This document shows positions 1-8,585 of a stretch of 64,000 bases of DNA, piece by piece (the stretch's first letter is position 1; every line of letters begins with the position of its first letter). Location: contig NZ_JAMQYE010000001.1 of the NCBI RefSeq assembly GCF_023721795.1, forward strand, positions 248,001 to 312,000. Reading direction: 5' to 3'. This DNA comes from Zeimonas sediminis. GTDB taxonomy: Bacteria; Pseudomonadota; Gammaproteobacteria; Burkholderiales; Burkholderiaceae_E. Both the position numbers and the translations under genes were made by a program. Below the pieces are notes generated by a model, which did not search any database, was not told the DNA's origin, and saw only the letters and a list, made by a program, of their open reading frames with translations.

Positions 1-1047
1 CGGGCGAACTCCGCGATCCTGAACGCGCTGCTCGCGCTGCTGAACGAGCGGGTCTTCGACCAGGGCTCCCAGCGGATCGCCACGCCGCTGGTCGCGCTGG
101 TCGGGGCCACCAACGAGATACCGGACGACGAGGCGCTGCGGGCCTTCCTCGACCGCTTCCTGGTCCGCTGCTTCGTCGAGCCGGTCGGCGACGAGGCCTT
201 CGGCGAGCTGCTCGGGGCGGGCGCCGGCGCGGACGCGCCGGACGCATCGCCGTCGCCGCCGCGACTCGATGCAGGGGAGCTGCAGGCGGCCCGGCGCGAG
301 GCCGCCGGCGTCGCGCTTCCGCCGCCCGTCGTCGCCACGCTCGGGGCGCTGCGCAGGCAGGCTCGCGACTGGAACCTGCCGGTGTCGGACCGGCGCTGGG
401 TGCGCGCCGCGCAGCTGCTGCGGGTCGCGGCCGCGACCGCAGGGCGCGACGAGGTGGGCCTCGACGACCTGCTGCTGCTCAAGTACGTGTTGCCCGAGCG
501 GGCGGACCAGGTCGAGCAGGTCGAGCAGTGGCTGCTCGCTCGCCTGGGCGCCGACGCGCCGCTCGAGCCGGTGCGGGCGGCGCGGATCGTCGAGGCCTTC
601 GAGAAGCAGATCGAGCTGGAGCAGGGCGCCACCGAGCTGGCCTTCGACGATTCCGGCAAGCTCTCCCTGGTGCAGAAGGTCGGCGGCGCCGAGGCCGAGA
701 CGATGTCCGGCGCCGCGCCGCGTCTCTCCGCCTTCAGCCGGCGCAAGCGCTACGGTGCGACCCACATCCGCGCGCGCATCGCGCAGATCGACGCGGCGCT
801 CGCCGACTTCGACGCTTTCGCAGGGCAGGCCGCCGGCCACCGCGACAGGGTCGCGGCGCGACTGGGCCGGCATCCCTGGCTCACGCCGGCCTTCGTGGCG
901 CGCATCGGGCAGGTGCTGGCGGCCAATGCCGCCACGGTCGCCGGCCTGCGCGAGCGGCTCGCCGGCATCCGCGCGGCCTTCGCCGCGCTGCCGCTGGCCG
1001 ACGACGACGACGGCCGTGCGCCCGCGCCGGTGGCAGTCGGCAGCTGA
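1..1047 (+). CDS. MoxR-family AAA+ ATPase, RavA-like (5' partial)
   Basis: The reading frame is open from base 1 and ends at TGA 1045-1047, so the N-terminus with Walker A and B lies outside the window. What is visible begins in the AAA+ core: the segment LLALLNERVF followed by VGATNEIPDDEALRAF and DRFLVRCFV is the sensor-1 and arginine-finger part of MoxR proteins. It is followed by a long helical C-terminal region. The next gene, 11 bases on, encodes a VWA protein, the usual MoxR partner; the pair is the ATPase plus metal-binding adaptor arrangement known from RavA-ViaA, which is thought to act as a chaperone on respiratory or metal-containing complexes. The family call is firm. The specific RavA equivalence is inferred from the neighbour and the long C-terminal extension. 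Confidence 0.85.
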   Translation, partial: RANSAILNALLALLNERVFDQGSQRIATPLVALVGATNEIPDDEALRAFLDRFLVRCFVEPVGDEAFGELLGAGAGADAPDASPSPPRLDAGELQAARREAAGVALPPPVVATLGALRRQARDWNLPVSDRRWVRAAQLLRVAAATAGRDEVGLDDLLLLKYVLPERADQVEQVEQWLLARLGADAPLEPVRAARIVEAFEKQIELEQGATELAFDDSGKLSLVQKVGGAEAETMSGAAPRLSAFSRRKRYGATHIRARIAQIDAALADFDAFAGQAAGHRDRVAARLGRHPWLTPAFVARIGQVLAANAATVAGLRERLAGIRAAFAALPLADDDDGRAPAPVAVGS

Positions 1048-1058
1048 GCAGGGCGCCG

Positions 1059-2720
1059 GTGGACGATCCGCTGGCGCTCGACCGGCTTGCGCTCGAGCGT
1101 CGCTACGCCGGGCTGGACAGGCTGCATCGCCGGCTCTGGCTTCCGGCGATCGTCAACGGGGAGGGCAGCCTGCCCGAGCGGCTCGCGGCGCTGGCCGACT
1201 GGCGCGAGCGACTGCTCGCCGGCGCTGAGCCGAGGCGCGCCGACGATCGCTGGCCGGCCGCGGACGTCACGGAAGCCTTCGCCGCGGCGTTCGAGCGGCT
1301 GGACCTGCCGTCACTGTGCCGTCGTCACGAGGAAGTGACCGACCAGGTGCTGCGAAGCATGCTGTGGCACCTGGACCGGCTGGCCGCGATCGCCTCCCGC
1401 CTGGGCCGCGCCGAGGCGGCCCGGGCCTGCGCCGATGCCTTCGTCGAGGACTGGACGACCGAGTCGGCCGACCTGAAGGCGGTCCTGCGGCTCTTCGAGT
1501 CGCTCGACGGCCTGGCCAGCCTGGCGAACTGGTCCCGTGTCAGGGGCCTGTTGCGCGACGAGCGCTGGCAGTCCGTGCTCGACACGCACGCGACGCTGCA
1601 GCGCCTGCCCGGGCTGGCCGCGCTGATCAGGCGGCTGGGGCGCGTGCGGCCCGAGCACGAGATCGAGCTTCGCGACAGCGCGACCGTGACCGACGACGCG
1701 GCGGCAAGGCAGTGGGCGCGACGCCGCGTGGACGTCGAGATCCCCGGCGCGGCGGTCGAGATCGAGGGGATCCGCCGGGCGGGAGACCTGTCGCGCCTGG
1801 TCGCCAGCGAAGCGGCCGACTGGCTGCGCAGCCGGCGCCGCGCCGGGCACGAGGCGGTCGCGAGGCCGGGCGCCGCGATGACGCCCGGACGGGCCCGCCG
1901 GCTTCGCCGGCTGTTCGCGGCCCGGCTGGCCGAGCAGTCGCTGCTGGCCTACCAGCATCGGCAGTTCGTCGCCGAGTTCCGGATGATCGAGGCGCCGGCG
2001 GTGGCCTCGCGCTCGCAGCCGGCGCCGCGGGCCCGGCTGGAGGCGGGGCCGATGATCCTGTGCGTCGACACCTCTGCGTCGATGGCTGGCGGTCCCGAGC
2101 AGGTCGGCAAGGCGATGGTCTTCGAGGCGATGCGCACCGCGGCGCGAGAGCGGCGGGCCTGCCTGCTGCTGGCCTTCAGCGGCCCCGGCGACCTGCGCCA
2201 GCTCGAGCTCGGCGCCGACGCCGACGGTCTCGAGCGGCTCGCGGACTTCCTGGCGAGCAGCTTCCACGGCGGCACCGACATCGTCGATCCGGTGGAACGC
2301 GCGCTGGACCTGCTCGAGACCGGCGCCTGGCGCCAGGCCGACCTGCTGATCGCCTCCGACGGCGAGTTCGGCGCCACCTCGGCGCTGCTCGACCGGCTGC
2401 GTGCCGCCCGCGAGCGGCTGGGCCTGCGGGTGCAGGGCGTGCTGATCGGCGACCGCGAGACGATCGGCTTGCGCGAGGTCGCCGACGAGGTCTTCTGGGT
2501 GCGCGACTGGCGCCGCTTCGGCCAGCGTCATGCGCAAATCGAGTCGCCGGTGCACGACAGCCGCCTGACCCGCCTGTACTTCCCGAATGCGTCGATGCGG
2601 CCGCCCGACCCGGAGCGATCGCCCGAGCCGGCGCGATCGCCCGAGCCTGATCGGCCGGCGGGCCCGGATCAGGCGGAGAGCCCGGATCAGGCGGAGGATC
2701 CGGATCAGCCGGCCGGCTGA
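1059..2720 (+). CDS. VWA-domain protein, ViaA-like partner of the MoxR ATPase
   Basis: 553 residues from a GTG start chosen because it lies just after the upstream ATPase stop and keeps the whole conserved frame (it starts M-DDPLALDRLAL). The N-terminal two thirds is alpha-helical with no clear motif. The C-terminal part is a von Willebrand A domain: ILCVDTSASM carries the DxSxS metal-ion-dependent adhesion site, GGTDIVDPV the conserved threonine, and IASDGEFG the downstream aspartate. The last 40 or so residues are a low-complexity tail of Pro/Asp/Glu repeats produced by tandem DNA repeats. It probably works with the ATPase encoded just upstream. The 3' end overlaps the convergent phosphatase gene by 16 bases. 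Confidence 0.85.
   Translation: MDDPLALDRLALERRYAGLDRLHRRLWLPAIVNGEGSLPERLAALADWRERLLAGAEPRRADDRWPAADVTEAFAAAFERLDLPSLCRRHEEVTDQVLRSMLWHLDRLAAIASRLGRAEAARACADAFVEDWTTESADLKAVLRLFESLDGLASLANWSRVRGLLRDERWQSVLDTHATLQRLPGLAALIRRLGRVRPEHEIELRDSATVTDDAAARQWARRRVDVEIPGAAVEIEGIRRAGDLSRLVASEAADWLRSRRRAGHEAVARPGAAMTPGRARRLRRLFAARLAEQSLLAYQHRQFVAEFRMIEAPAVASRSQPAPRARLEAGPMILCVDTSASMAGGPEQVGKAMVFEAMRTAARERRACLLLAFSGPGDLRQLELGADADGLERLADFLASSFHGGTDIVDPVERALDLLETGAWRQADLLIASDGEFGATSALLDRLRAARERLGLRVQGVLIGDRETIGLREVADEVFWVRDWRRFGQRHAQIESPVHDSRLTRLYFPNASMRPPDPERSPEPARSPEPDRPAGPDQAESPDQAEDPDQPAG
2601..2718 (+). repeat. Short tandem repeats encoding the acidic tail of the VWA protein
   Basis: Two copies of a GCGATCGCCCGAGCC unit are followed by near-identical 18-base units built on CCGGATCAGGCGGAG. 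They encode the alternating SPEP / PDQAE tail of the VWA protein and reach into the 3' end of the convergent phosphatase gene. Probably replication-slippage growth; no function is evident. Confidence 0.7.
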
Positions 2721-3490
2721 GTGCCGCCGCCCAGCCGCATCAGCACCAGCGAGCAGTTGTCGCCGCGGCCGCGGGCGCGCTTGCGGGCCAGCTCGATCAG
2801 GCGCGCGGCGGCGTCGCGGCACGACATCGACACGATGATCTCGGCGAGCTCCTCGGGGTGGAAGTAGGCCCAGAGACCGTCGGAGCACAGCAGGAAGCTG
2901 TCCTCCGGGCAGGGGTCGTCGATGCCGCCGATGTCCGGCCAGGGCTTGCGCAGGCCGCCGATCGAGTTCACCAGCATCTGCGCGGACGGGTGAAGCCGCG
3001 CGCGCTCGGGCGTGGACTTGCCTTCGGATACCAGCTGCCACGCGTAGTTGTGGTCGGCGGTGCAGTGGCGCAGCTCGGTGCCGCGGAAGTGATAGATCCT
3101 GCTGTCGCCCACGTGGCACCAGTCGACCCTGCCGGGCTGCACGAGCACCGACGCGAAGGTGCTGTGCGGCTCCTTGTCGGTGGCCAGCGCAGCGAGCTTG
3201 ACCACGGCGTGGACTTCGGCGACCAGCGTGGCGAAGAAGCCCTCGGGCGACTCCTCGGCCGGCGCGAAGCGGTCGAAGCAGTTCTGGGCCGCCAGGATCA
3301 CGTTCTCGGCCGCCAGCGCGCCGCCGCTGCGCCCCCCGAGTCCGTCGGCGAGCAGCCCGAGCGCGCAGCGCTGGGCCTGGCGGCCCTGCAGCACCGCGAC
3401 GCGATCCTGCTGCTCGCTGCGGTCGCCTCGGTGCTGGCCGGTGCAGGCGACGACCTGGAGGCCGGGCAGGCTGGATTCGCTGACGCGCAT
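2705..3490 (-). CDS. PP2C-family serine/threonine protein phosphatase
   Basis: 261 residues, cytoplasmic, no signal or membrane segment. PP2C motifs are in order: RGDRSEQQDR near residue 22 (first metal aspartate), LLADGLGG near 47 (metal Asp-Gly pair), HVGDSRIY in the middle, LLCSDGLW near 200 and RGDNCSLVLM at the C-terminus with the last metal aspartate. This is the compact bacterial Stp/PppA-type Mg/Mn phosphatase that removes phosphate from Ser/Thr. No Hanks-type kinase is visible in the window. It converges on the MoxR/VWA pair and overlaps its 3' end by 16 bases, which may be chance or a sign that the phosphatase belongs to the same functional group. Confidence 0.9.
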   Translation of the reverse strand: MRVSESSLPGLQVVACTGQHRGDRSEQQDRVAVLQGRQAQRCALGLLADGLGGRSGGALAAENVILAAQNCFDRFAPAEESPEGFFATLVAEVHAVVKLAALATDKEPHSTFASVLVQPGRVDWCHVGDSRIYHFRGTELRHCTADHNYAWQLVSEGKSTPERARLHPSAQMLVNSIGGLRKPWPDIGGIDDPCPEDSFLLCSDGLWAYFHPEELAEIIVSMSCRDAAARLIELARKRARGRGDNCSLVLMRLGGGTQPAG

Positions 3491-3513
3491 GGTGCAGAAT
3501 ATTAGTCGATACC

Positions 3514-3723
3514 ATGCCTGACGACCGCAGCCCAGAATCGATCCAGCGACGCATCGCCGAGCTCCAGCTCGAGCATCGCGGGCTCGACGCGATGATCGAC
3601 GCGCTGGGACGCGAGCCCCGCTTCGACGAACTGCAGCTGCGCAGGCTCAAGAAGCGCAAGCTCCAGATCAAGGACACGATCACCCTGCTGCAGATGCAGC
3701 TGGTGCCCGACGTGCCTGCCTGA
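3514..3723 (+). CDS. DUF465 (YdcH-like) small coiled-coil protein
   Basis: 69 residues, highly charged and almost entirely helical: an N-terminal IQRRIAELQLEHRGLDAMI stretch and a C-terminal LRRLKKRKLQIKDTI stretch, the two helices of the DUF465/YdcH family, which has a SlyX-like size. Molecular function is unknown for the family. It starts 23 bases after the divergent phosphatase start and is followed by the helicase gene about 50 bases on, with which it may be co-transcribed. Confidence 0.85.
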   Translation: MPDDRSPESIQRRIAELQLEHRGLDAMIDALGREPRFDELQLRRLKKRKLQIKDTITLLQMQLVPDVPA

Positions 3724-3772
3724 CCTTCTTGCGAGCGGCCGCTCCGGTCCTCTCGCGCCGCCCGCTTCCCCC

Positions 3773-5848
3773 TTGTCTTCCCACGATCCAGATTTCGCCG
3801 ACCGCGTGGCCGGGGCCTTCGATCCGGACGGCCCGCTCGACCGGGCACAACCGGGCTTCGTCGCGCGCGAGGGCCAGCGCCGCATGGCGATCGCCGTCGC
3901 GCAGGCGATCGCCCGCGGCGAGACGCTGGTGGCCGAGGCCGGGACCGGCACCGGCAAGACCTTCGCCTACCTGGTGCCGGCGCTGCTGTCGGGCGGGCGG
4001 GTGCTGGTCAGCACCGGCACCCGCACCCTGCAGGACCAGCTCTTTCGCCGCGACCTGCCGGCGGTGCGCGACGCGCTCGGGCTGGGGCTGCGTACGGCGC
4101 TGCTGAAGGGGCGCTCGAACTACGTCTGCCACCACCACCTGCGCCGCAACCTGGAAGAGGGCCGCTTCGAGCGGCGCGAGGACATCGCGCTGCTGCGCCG
4201 GATCGAGCGCTTCGCGGCGGTGTCCGCCAGCGGCGACCGGGCCGAGGCGCCGGGCATCCCGGAGGATTCGCCGATCTGGGCGAAGGCGACGTCGACCAGG
4301 GAGAACTGCCTGGGGCAGGACTGTCCCGATCTCGACCGCTGTTTCGTCTTCCGGGCCCGGCAGGCGGCGCAGCAAGCCGACGTCGTCGTGGTGAACCATC
4401 ACCTGTTCTGCGCCGACATGGCGCTGCGCGACGAAGGGGTTTCGGAGCTGCTGCCCAGCGCGAGCGCGATCGTCTTCGACGAGGCGCACCAGCTGCCGGA
4501 GATCGCGGTGCAGTTCTTCGGCCGCAGCCTCGGCACCCGCCAGCTCGGCGATTTCGCGCGAGACCTGCTCAGGATAGGCATCGCGGACGCGCGCGACGCC
4601 TGCGACTGGACGAAGGCGGTCGGCGAGCTGGAGCAGGCGGTGCGCGTGTGGCGGCTGGCGGCCGGCAGGCCCGGCCGGCGCGACGCCCCGCAGCTGCGCG
4701 CCGACCGCGAGCAGCGGCAGGCGCTCGACGCGCTGCTCTCGGTGCTGGAGCGGACCGACGACCTGCTGATGGCCGCGGCGCAGCGCAGCCGCGACCTGGC
4801 CCGGCTTGCGCTGCGCGGCGCCGAGCTCCATCGACGGCTGGCACAGTGGCTCGCGATGCTGGACCGCTCCGGCGAGGCTGTCGAGCCTGCCTGGCCGGAC
4901 GACGCCGCGGGCGCCGGCGGGGCAACCGCGGGCGACGCCGGCGCGGCGCCGGCCGAGCTCGCCGACGATCCCGGCGAGGCGGTCATCTGGAGCGAGGTGC
5001 ACCAGGCCGGCGTGGTCCTGCACGCCACCCCGCTTTCGGTCGCGCCGGCGATGCGTCGCCATCGCGAACAGGCGGTGCGCGCCTGGATCTTCGTGTCGGC
5101 GACGCTTTCGGTCGCCGGCGACTTCGGACACTTCACCGACGCGATCGGCATGCCCGACGCGACGACCCTGCAGCTCGGCAGCCCCTTCGACTACGCGAAC
5201 AACGCCAGGCTCTTCGTGCCGCGGGGCTGCGGCGATCCGGGCAGCCCGGGCTTCGCCGAGCGGCTGGTCGAGACCTGCTGGCCGCTGCTCGAGGCGAACG
5301 CGGGGCGCGCCTTCGTGCTGTGCACCAGCTTGCGGATGGTCGACCGTGTCGCCGCGCTGCTGCGCGAGCGCGCGGACCGCCAGGACGAGCCGCTGGAGCT
5401 GCTGGTGCAGGGCAGCGCGCCGCGGGCGGCCCTGCTGGAGAGGTTCCGCGCTGCCGAGCGGCCGGTGCTGGTCGGCAGCGCGAGCTTCTGGGAGGGGGTC
5501 GACGTGGCCGGCCGCCAGCTGTCGCTGGTCGTCATCGACAAGCTGCCCTTCGCGCCGCCCGACGATCCGGTGCTGCGCGCCCGGATCGAAGCGATGCGCC
5601 GTCGCGGCGGCGATCCGTTCCGCGAGCTGCAGCTGCCGGCGGCGGCGATGGCCCTGAAGCAGGGCGCGGGGCGCCTGATCCGCTCCGAGACCGACCGCGG
5701 CCTGCTGGTGGTGTGCGACGAGCGGCTCGTGAGCCGCGGCTACGGCCGCAGCCTGGTCCGCAGCCTGCCGCCCTTCGGCATCACCCGAGACGCGGACGAG
5801 GCGCTGGCCTGGCTAAGGGAAGAAGCGCAGCCTGCGGACGCGGGCTGA
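3773..5848 (+). CDS. ATP-dependent DNA helicase, DinG/YoaA family (XPD-like, Fe-S)
   Basis: 691 residues from a TTG start; a GTG at 3806 is an equally possible start because no strong Shine-Dalgarno decides it. Superfamily 2 motifs: EAGTGTGKTFAYLVP (Walker A) near residue 62, VFDEAHQ (DEAH box) near 235, VSATLS, then C-terminal FWEGVDV and QGAGRLIR (motif VI). Cysteines in YVCHHH, CLGQDCPDLDRC and the following region fit the four-Cys iron-sulphur cluster of XPD/DinG enzymes. The expected activity is 5'-3' unwinding of forked or damaged DNA and R-loops. The length fits YoaA-type proteins. Ends 16 bases from the convergent bamD stop. Confidence 0.9.
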   Translation: MSSHDPDFADRVAGAFDPDGPLDRAQPGFVAREGQRRMAIAVAQAIARGETLVAEAGTGTGKTFAYLVPALLSGGRVLVSTGTRTLQDQLFRRDLPAVRDALGLGLRTALLKGRSNYVCHHHLRRNLEEGRFERREDIALLRRIERFAAVSASGDRAEAPGIPEDSPIWAKATSTRENCLGQDCPDLDRCFVFRARQAAQQADVVVVNHHLFCADMALRDEGVSELLPSASAIVFDEAHQLPEIAVQFFGRSLGTRQLGDFARDLLRIGIADARDACDWTKAVGELEQAVRVWRLAAGRPGRRDAPQLRADREQRQALDALLSVLERTDDLLMAAAQRSRDLARLALRGAELHRRLAQWLAMLDRSGEAVEPAWPDDAAGAGGATAGDAGAAPAELADDPGEAVIWSEVHQAGVVLHATPLSVAPAMRRHREQAVRAWIFVSATLSVAGDFGHFTDAIGMPDATTLQLGSPFDYANNARLFVPRGCGDPGSPGFAERLVETCWPLLEANAGRAFVLCTSLRMVDRVAALLRERADRQDEPLELLVQGSAPRAALLERFRAAERPVLVGSASFWEGVDVAGRQLSLVVIDKLPFAPPDDPVLRARIEAMRRRGGDPFRELQLPAAAMALKQGAGRLIRSETDRGLLVVCDERLVSRGYGRSLVRSLPPFGITRDADEALAWLREEAQPADAG

Positions 5849-5864
5849 AGGCAGCGTGGCGCGC

Positions 5865-6671
5865 TCAGCGCCAGACCTGCCACCAGCGACGATCGTCGCT
5901 GGCAGCGACGCGCTCCAGCGCCTCGCTGTCCGGGAAGTTGCGATCGAGCACGCGCTTCGCGTCGTCGCGCAGGTCGTTCAGTTCGAGCTTGTCGTAGGAC
6001 AGCACCAGGATCGCGAGCGCGTCCTCGACGGCCGGCGCCTGCTGGTACTTCCGGACCACCTCCTGCGCGCGGTTGGCGGCCGCCACGTAGGCGCCGCGCT
6101 GGAAGTAGTAGCGGGCGATCAGCATCTCGCCGCGGGCCATCGACCCGACCAGGTAGGTCATCCGGGCCTCGGCGTCGGCCGCGTACTTGCTTTGAGGGAA
6201 GCGGGTGACCAGCTGCTTGAAGGAGTCGAATGACTCGCGCGCGGCCTGCAGGTCGCGCTCGGCGAGGTCCTGCCCGCCGAGCCAGGCGATCAGGCCCTGC
6301 TGCTCGTTGAAGTTGATCAGCCCTTTCAGGTAGAGCGCGTAGTCCAGCGCCGGGTGCTCGGGGTGCAGCCGCAGGAAGCGGTCGATCGCGGCCAGCGCGA
6401 GCGCGCGCTCGCCGTCCTTGTAGTGGGCCCAGGCGATCTCGAGCTGCGCCTGCTGCGCCCATCGGCCGAAAGGGTAGCGCGACTCGAGCTTCTCGAGGAT
6501 CTGGACCGCGCGCGGATAGTTGGCGGAGGCCATTTCCTCCTTGGCCTCTGCATATAATCGGTCGGGAGACCAGCCGAGCGTGGGATCCGGCGCATTGCTG
6601 GTGCCGCAGGCGGCGAGTGCCACAACCATCGCGGCGAGCACCGCGCGAAGCCGGAACGCTGTCGATTTCAT
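5865..6671 (-). CDS. bamD: BamD outer-membrane protein assembly lipoprotein
   Basis: 268 residues from ATG 6671. The N-terminus MKSTAFRLRAVLAAMVVALAAC is a lipoprotein signal with lipobox LAAC, so the mature protein is anchored at the inner face of the outer membrane. The remainder is the BamD/ComL TPR fold: LYAEAKEEMASANYPRAVQILEKLE, the YPFGRWAQQAQL segment and the second half with FPQSKYAADAEARM are characteristic. BamD is the essential lipoprotein that works with BamA in inserting beta-barrel proteins. Its start codon shares bases with the divergent rluD start (see separate entry). A TTG further upstream could add six residues but would spoil the signal peptide spacing. Confidence 0.95.
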   Translation of the reverse strand: MKSTAFRLRAVLAAMVVALAACGTSNAPDPTLGWSPDRLYAEAKEEMASANYPRAVQILEKLESRYPFGRWAQQAQLEIAWAHYKDGERALALAAIDRFLRLHPEHPALDYALYLKGLINFNEQQGLIAWLGGQDLAERDLQAARESFDSFKQLVTRFPQSKYAADAEARMTYLVGSMARGEMLIARYYFQRGAYVAAANRAQEVVRKYQQAPAVEDALAILVLSYDKLELNDLRDDAKRVLDRNFPDSEALERVAASDDRRWWQVWR

Positions 6672-6684
6672 GAAGACGATTATA
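6669..6684. promoter_or_regulatory. Overlapping divergent start codons of bamD and rluD with a minus-strand TATAAT
   Basis: The four bases CATG at 6669-6672 hold both starts: ATG of rluD on the plus strand (6670-6672) and ATG of bamD on the minus strand (6671-6669). On the minus strand a perfect TATAAT lies at 6684-6679, seven bases before the bamD ATG, so a transcript from it would begin at or within a base or two of the start codon. A plus-strand TATAAT at 6553-6558 inside bamD could serve rluD. Neither has a good -35 hexamer. Confidence 0.5.
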
Positions 6685-7776
6685 GCCAAGGCAGGGGCCG
6701 ACCCCTGGCCGGAAGCAGACGATTTCGAGGCCGGCGACGAGCCTGGCGCATCCGAGGCGGAGCCGATCGTGCTCGACGCCGCGGGCGGGCGCGGCGAGCG
6801 GCTCGATCGCTTCCTGGCCGCGCATCTCTCCGGCCGCTTGCCCGCAGCCTTCGGCGACGTCTCCCGGACGCGAATTCAGCGCTGGATCGAGCTCGGCGCG
6901 GTGCGCTGCGACGGGCGCGCGAGCTCGCCGAGCACGAAGCTGGGCGGCTTCGAGACGATCGTCGTCGAGCCCCAGCCTCGCGAGGCCGACGGCGCCTTCG
7001 TCGCCGAGCCGGTGCCGGTCGCGGTGGTCTGGCGCGACGAATCCCTGATCGTGATCGACAAGCCCGCGGGCCTGGTCGTGCACCCGGCGGCGGGCAACTG
7101 GCGAGGTACCCTGCTCAACGGCCTGCTGCACCTCGATCCGGCGCTCGCGGCGCTGCCCAGGGCCGGCATCGTGCACCGCCTCGACAAGGACACCAGCGGG
7201 CTGATGGTCGTGGCGCGCACCGAGCAGGCGATGTCGGCGCTGGCCGCGCAGCTCGCCGACCGGAGCATGGGACGGCGCTACCTGGCGATCGTGGCCGGCG
7301 TGCCGCCCGGCCAGGGAACGGTCGATGCGCCGATCGGGCGCGACGACAGGGTGCGCGTGCGGATGGCCGTGGTCGCGCCGGCGCGCGGCCGGTCCGCGCG
7401 CACGCACTTCGCCGCGCTCGCCGCGGGCCGGATCGACGGCAGGCCGGTGTCCCTGGTCGAGTGCCGGCTGGACACCGGCCGCACCCACCAGATTCGCGTT
7501 CACATGGCGCATGCGGGATTTCCGCTGGTCGGCGACACGCTCTACGGCGGCCCCGCGCTGGCCGGCTTCGGCCGGCAGGCCCTCCACGCCTGGCGCCTGT
7601 CGCTCAGCCATCCGGTCGATGCGCGCGCCTGCGCCTGGGTGTCGCCACCGCCCGAGGACCTGCGCGCGCTGCTGGCTCGCGCGGGAATCGACGAATCGGC
7701 GTTGCCGCAAGCCGCGCGGGCGGGCGCGCCGCACGCCGAGCCGGCCGCGCGCAAGGGCGAGGAAGCGAAGCGATGA
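6670..7776 (+). CDS. rluD: 23S rRNA pseudouridine synthase RluD
   Basis: 368 residues. N-terminal S4 RNA-binding domain (GERLDRFLAAHLSG, then SRTRIQRWIELGAVRC), followed by the RluA-type catalytic domain with HRLDKDTSGLMV, where Asp172 is the catalytic aspartate, and the C-terminal RTHQIRVHMAHAGFPLVGD motif. RluD makes the pseudouridines of helix 69 of 23S rRNA (1911/1915/1917). It is divergent from bamD with overlapping start codons. It ends in an ATGA overlap with pgeF, indicating translational coupling. The bamD-rluD-pgeF arrangement is common in betaproteobacteria. Confidence 0.95.
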   Translation: MKTIIAKAGADPWPEADDFEAGDEPGASEAEPIVLDAAGGRGERLDRFLAAHLSGRLPAAFGDVSRTRIQRWIELGAVRCDGRASSPSTKLGGFETIVVEPQPREADGAFVAEPVPVAVVWRDESLIVIDKPAGLVVHPAAGNWRGTLLNGLLHLDPALAALPRAGIVHRLDKDTSGLMVVARTEQAMSALAAQLADRSMGRRYLAIVAGVPPGQGTVDAPIGRDDRVRVRMAVVAPARGRSARTHFAALAAGRIDGRPVSLVECRLDTGRTHQIRVHMAHAGFPLVGDTLYGGPALAGFGRQALHAWRLSLSHPVDARACAWVSPPPEDLRALLARAGIDESALPQAARAGAPHAEPAARKGEEAKR

Positions 7777-8585
7777 CCGGGCGAAGCGTCGAGACGTCCG
7801 GAGCGCCGTGGCGCGGACTGGCCGCGGTCGTGCCCGACTGGCCCGCGCCGCCGCCGGTGCGTGGCTTCGTCACCGGTCGGGCCGGCGGGGTCAGCACCGG
7901 CGCCTGGGGGCTTCACGGCGACCGTCCCGGCGGCCTGAACCTGGGCGCGCGCTGCGGCGACGATCCGGCCGCAGTCGGCGAGAACCGGCGACGGCTCTCC
8001 GCGGTGCTGCCGGCCGAACCCGTCTGGCTCAGGCAGGTCCACGGCGTGGACGTTCACGTGGCGATCGGCGGCGGTGCCGTCGGGGACGAACCGATCGCCG
8101 ATGCGGCGGTCACGGACCGGCCGGGTGTCGTGCTCGCGGTGCTGACCGCCGACTGCCTGCCGGTGTTGTTCGCCGATTCGCGCGGCCGCGCGGTCGGCGC
8201 CGCCCACGCCGGATGGCGCGGGCTCGCCGCCGGCGTGCTCGAGCGCACCGTGCAGGCGATGCGCGCGCTGCTGCCGGACGACGCGCAGGTCCTCGCGTGG
8301 CTGGGCCCGGGCATCGGGCAGGCCGCGTTCGAGGTCGGCGACGAGGTGCGCGAGGCGTTCCTGGCAGGCGATCCCGGTTCGGGCGAGGCCTTCGAACCGG
8401 GCGCGCGCGCCGGCAAGTGGCAGGCCGACCTGTACGCGCTGGCGCGCCGCAGGCTGGCGCGCGCCGGCGTGCATCGGGTCGACGGCGGCGGCTTCTGCAC
8501 CTGGACCGACAGCGAGCGCTTCTGGTCGTATCGGCGGCGGGCCGAGGGCGGGCGGATGGCCAGCCTGGTCTGGATCGAGGACTGA
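7773..8585 (+). CDS. pgeF: PgeF/YfiH family multicopper polyphenol oxidase-like (purine nucleoside phosphorylase)
   Basis: 270 residues from the ATG that overlaps the rluD stop (ATGA). Family motifs: TGRAGGVSTG and NLGARCGDDPAAVGENR at the N-terminus, WLRQVHG, then LTADCLPVLFAD and AAHAGWRGLAAGVLE, which hold the Cys and His residues of the zinc/copper site, and CTWTD near the end. Members were first described as laccases. Purified relatives act as purine nucleoside phosphorylases/deaminases, and E. coli YfiH was linked to peptidoglycan editing. Cytoplasmic. The last bases are part of a 27-base tandem repeat that continues past the stop codon. Confidence 0.9.
   Translation: MTGRSVETSGAPWRGLAAVVPDWPAPPPVRGFVTGRAGGVSTGAWGLHGDRPGGLNLGARCGDDPAAVGENRRRLSAVLPAEPVWLRQVHGVDVHVAIGGGAVGDEPIADAAVTDRPGVVLAVLTADCLPVLFADSRGRAVGAAHAGWRGLAAGVLERTVQAMRALLPDDAQVLAWLGPGIGQAAFEVGDEVREAFLAGDPGSGEAFEPGARAGKWQADLYALARRRLARAGVHRVDGGGFCTWTDSERFWSYRRRAEGGRMASLVWIED

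Noticed and set aside
2601-2645. GCGATCGC repeats as HIP1-like highly iterated palindromes
   Set aside because: Only two copies, both within the coding tandem repeat of the VWA tail.
1311-3848. A long minus-strand open frame (about 845 codons) across the VWA, phosphatase and DUF465 genes
   Set aside because: It is an antisense shadow frame of GC-rich coding DNA, rich in Arg/Pro/Ala, without domain motifs, while the genes on the other frames have clear families.
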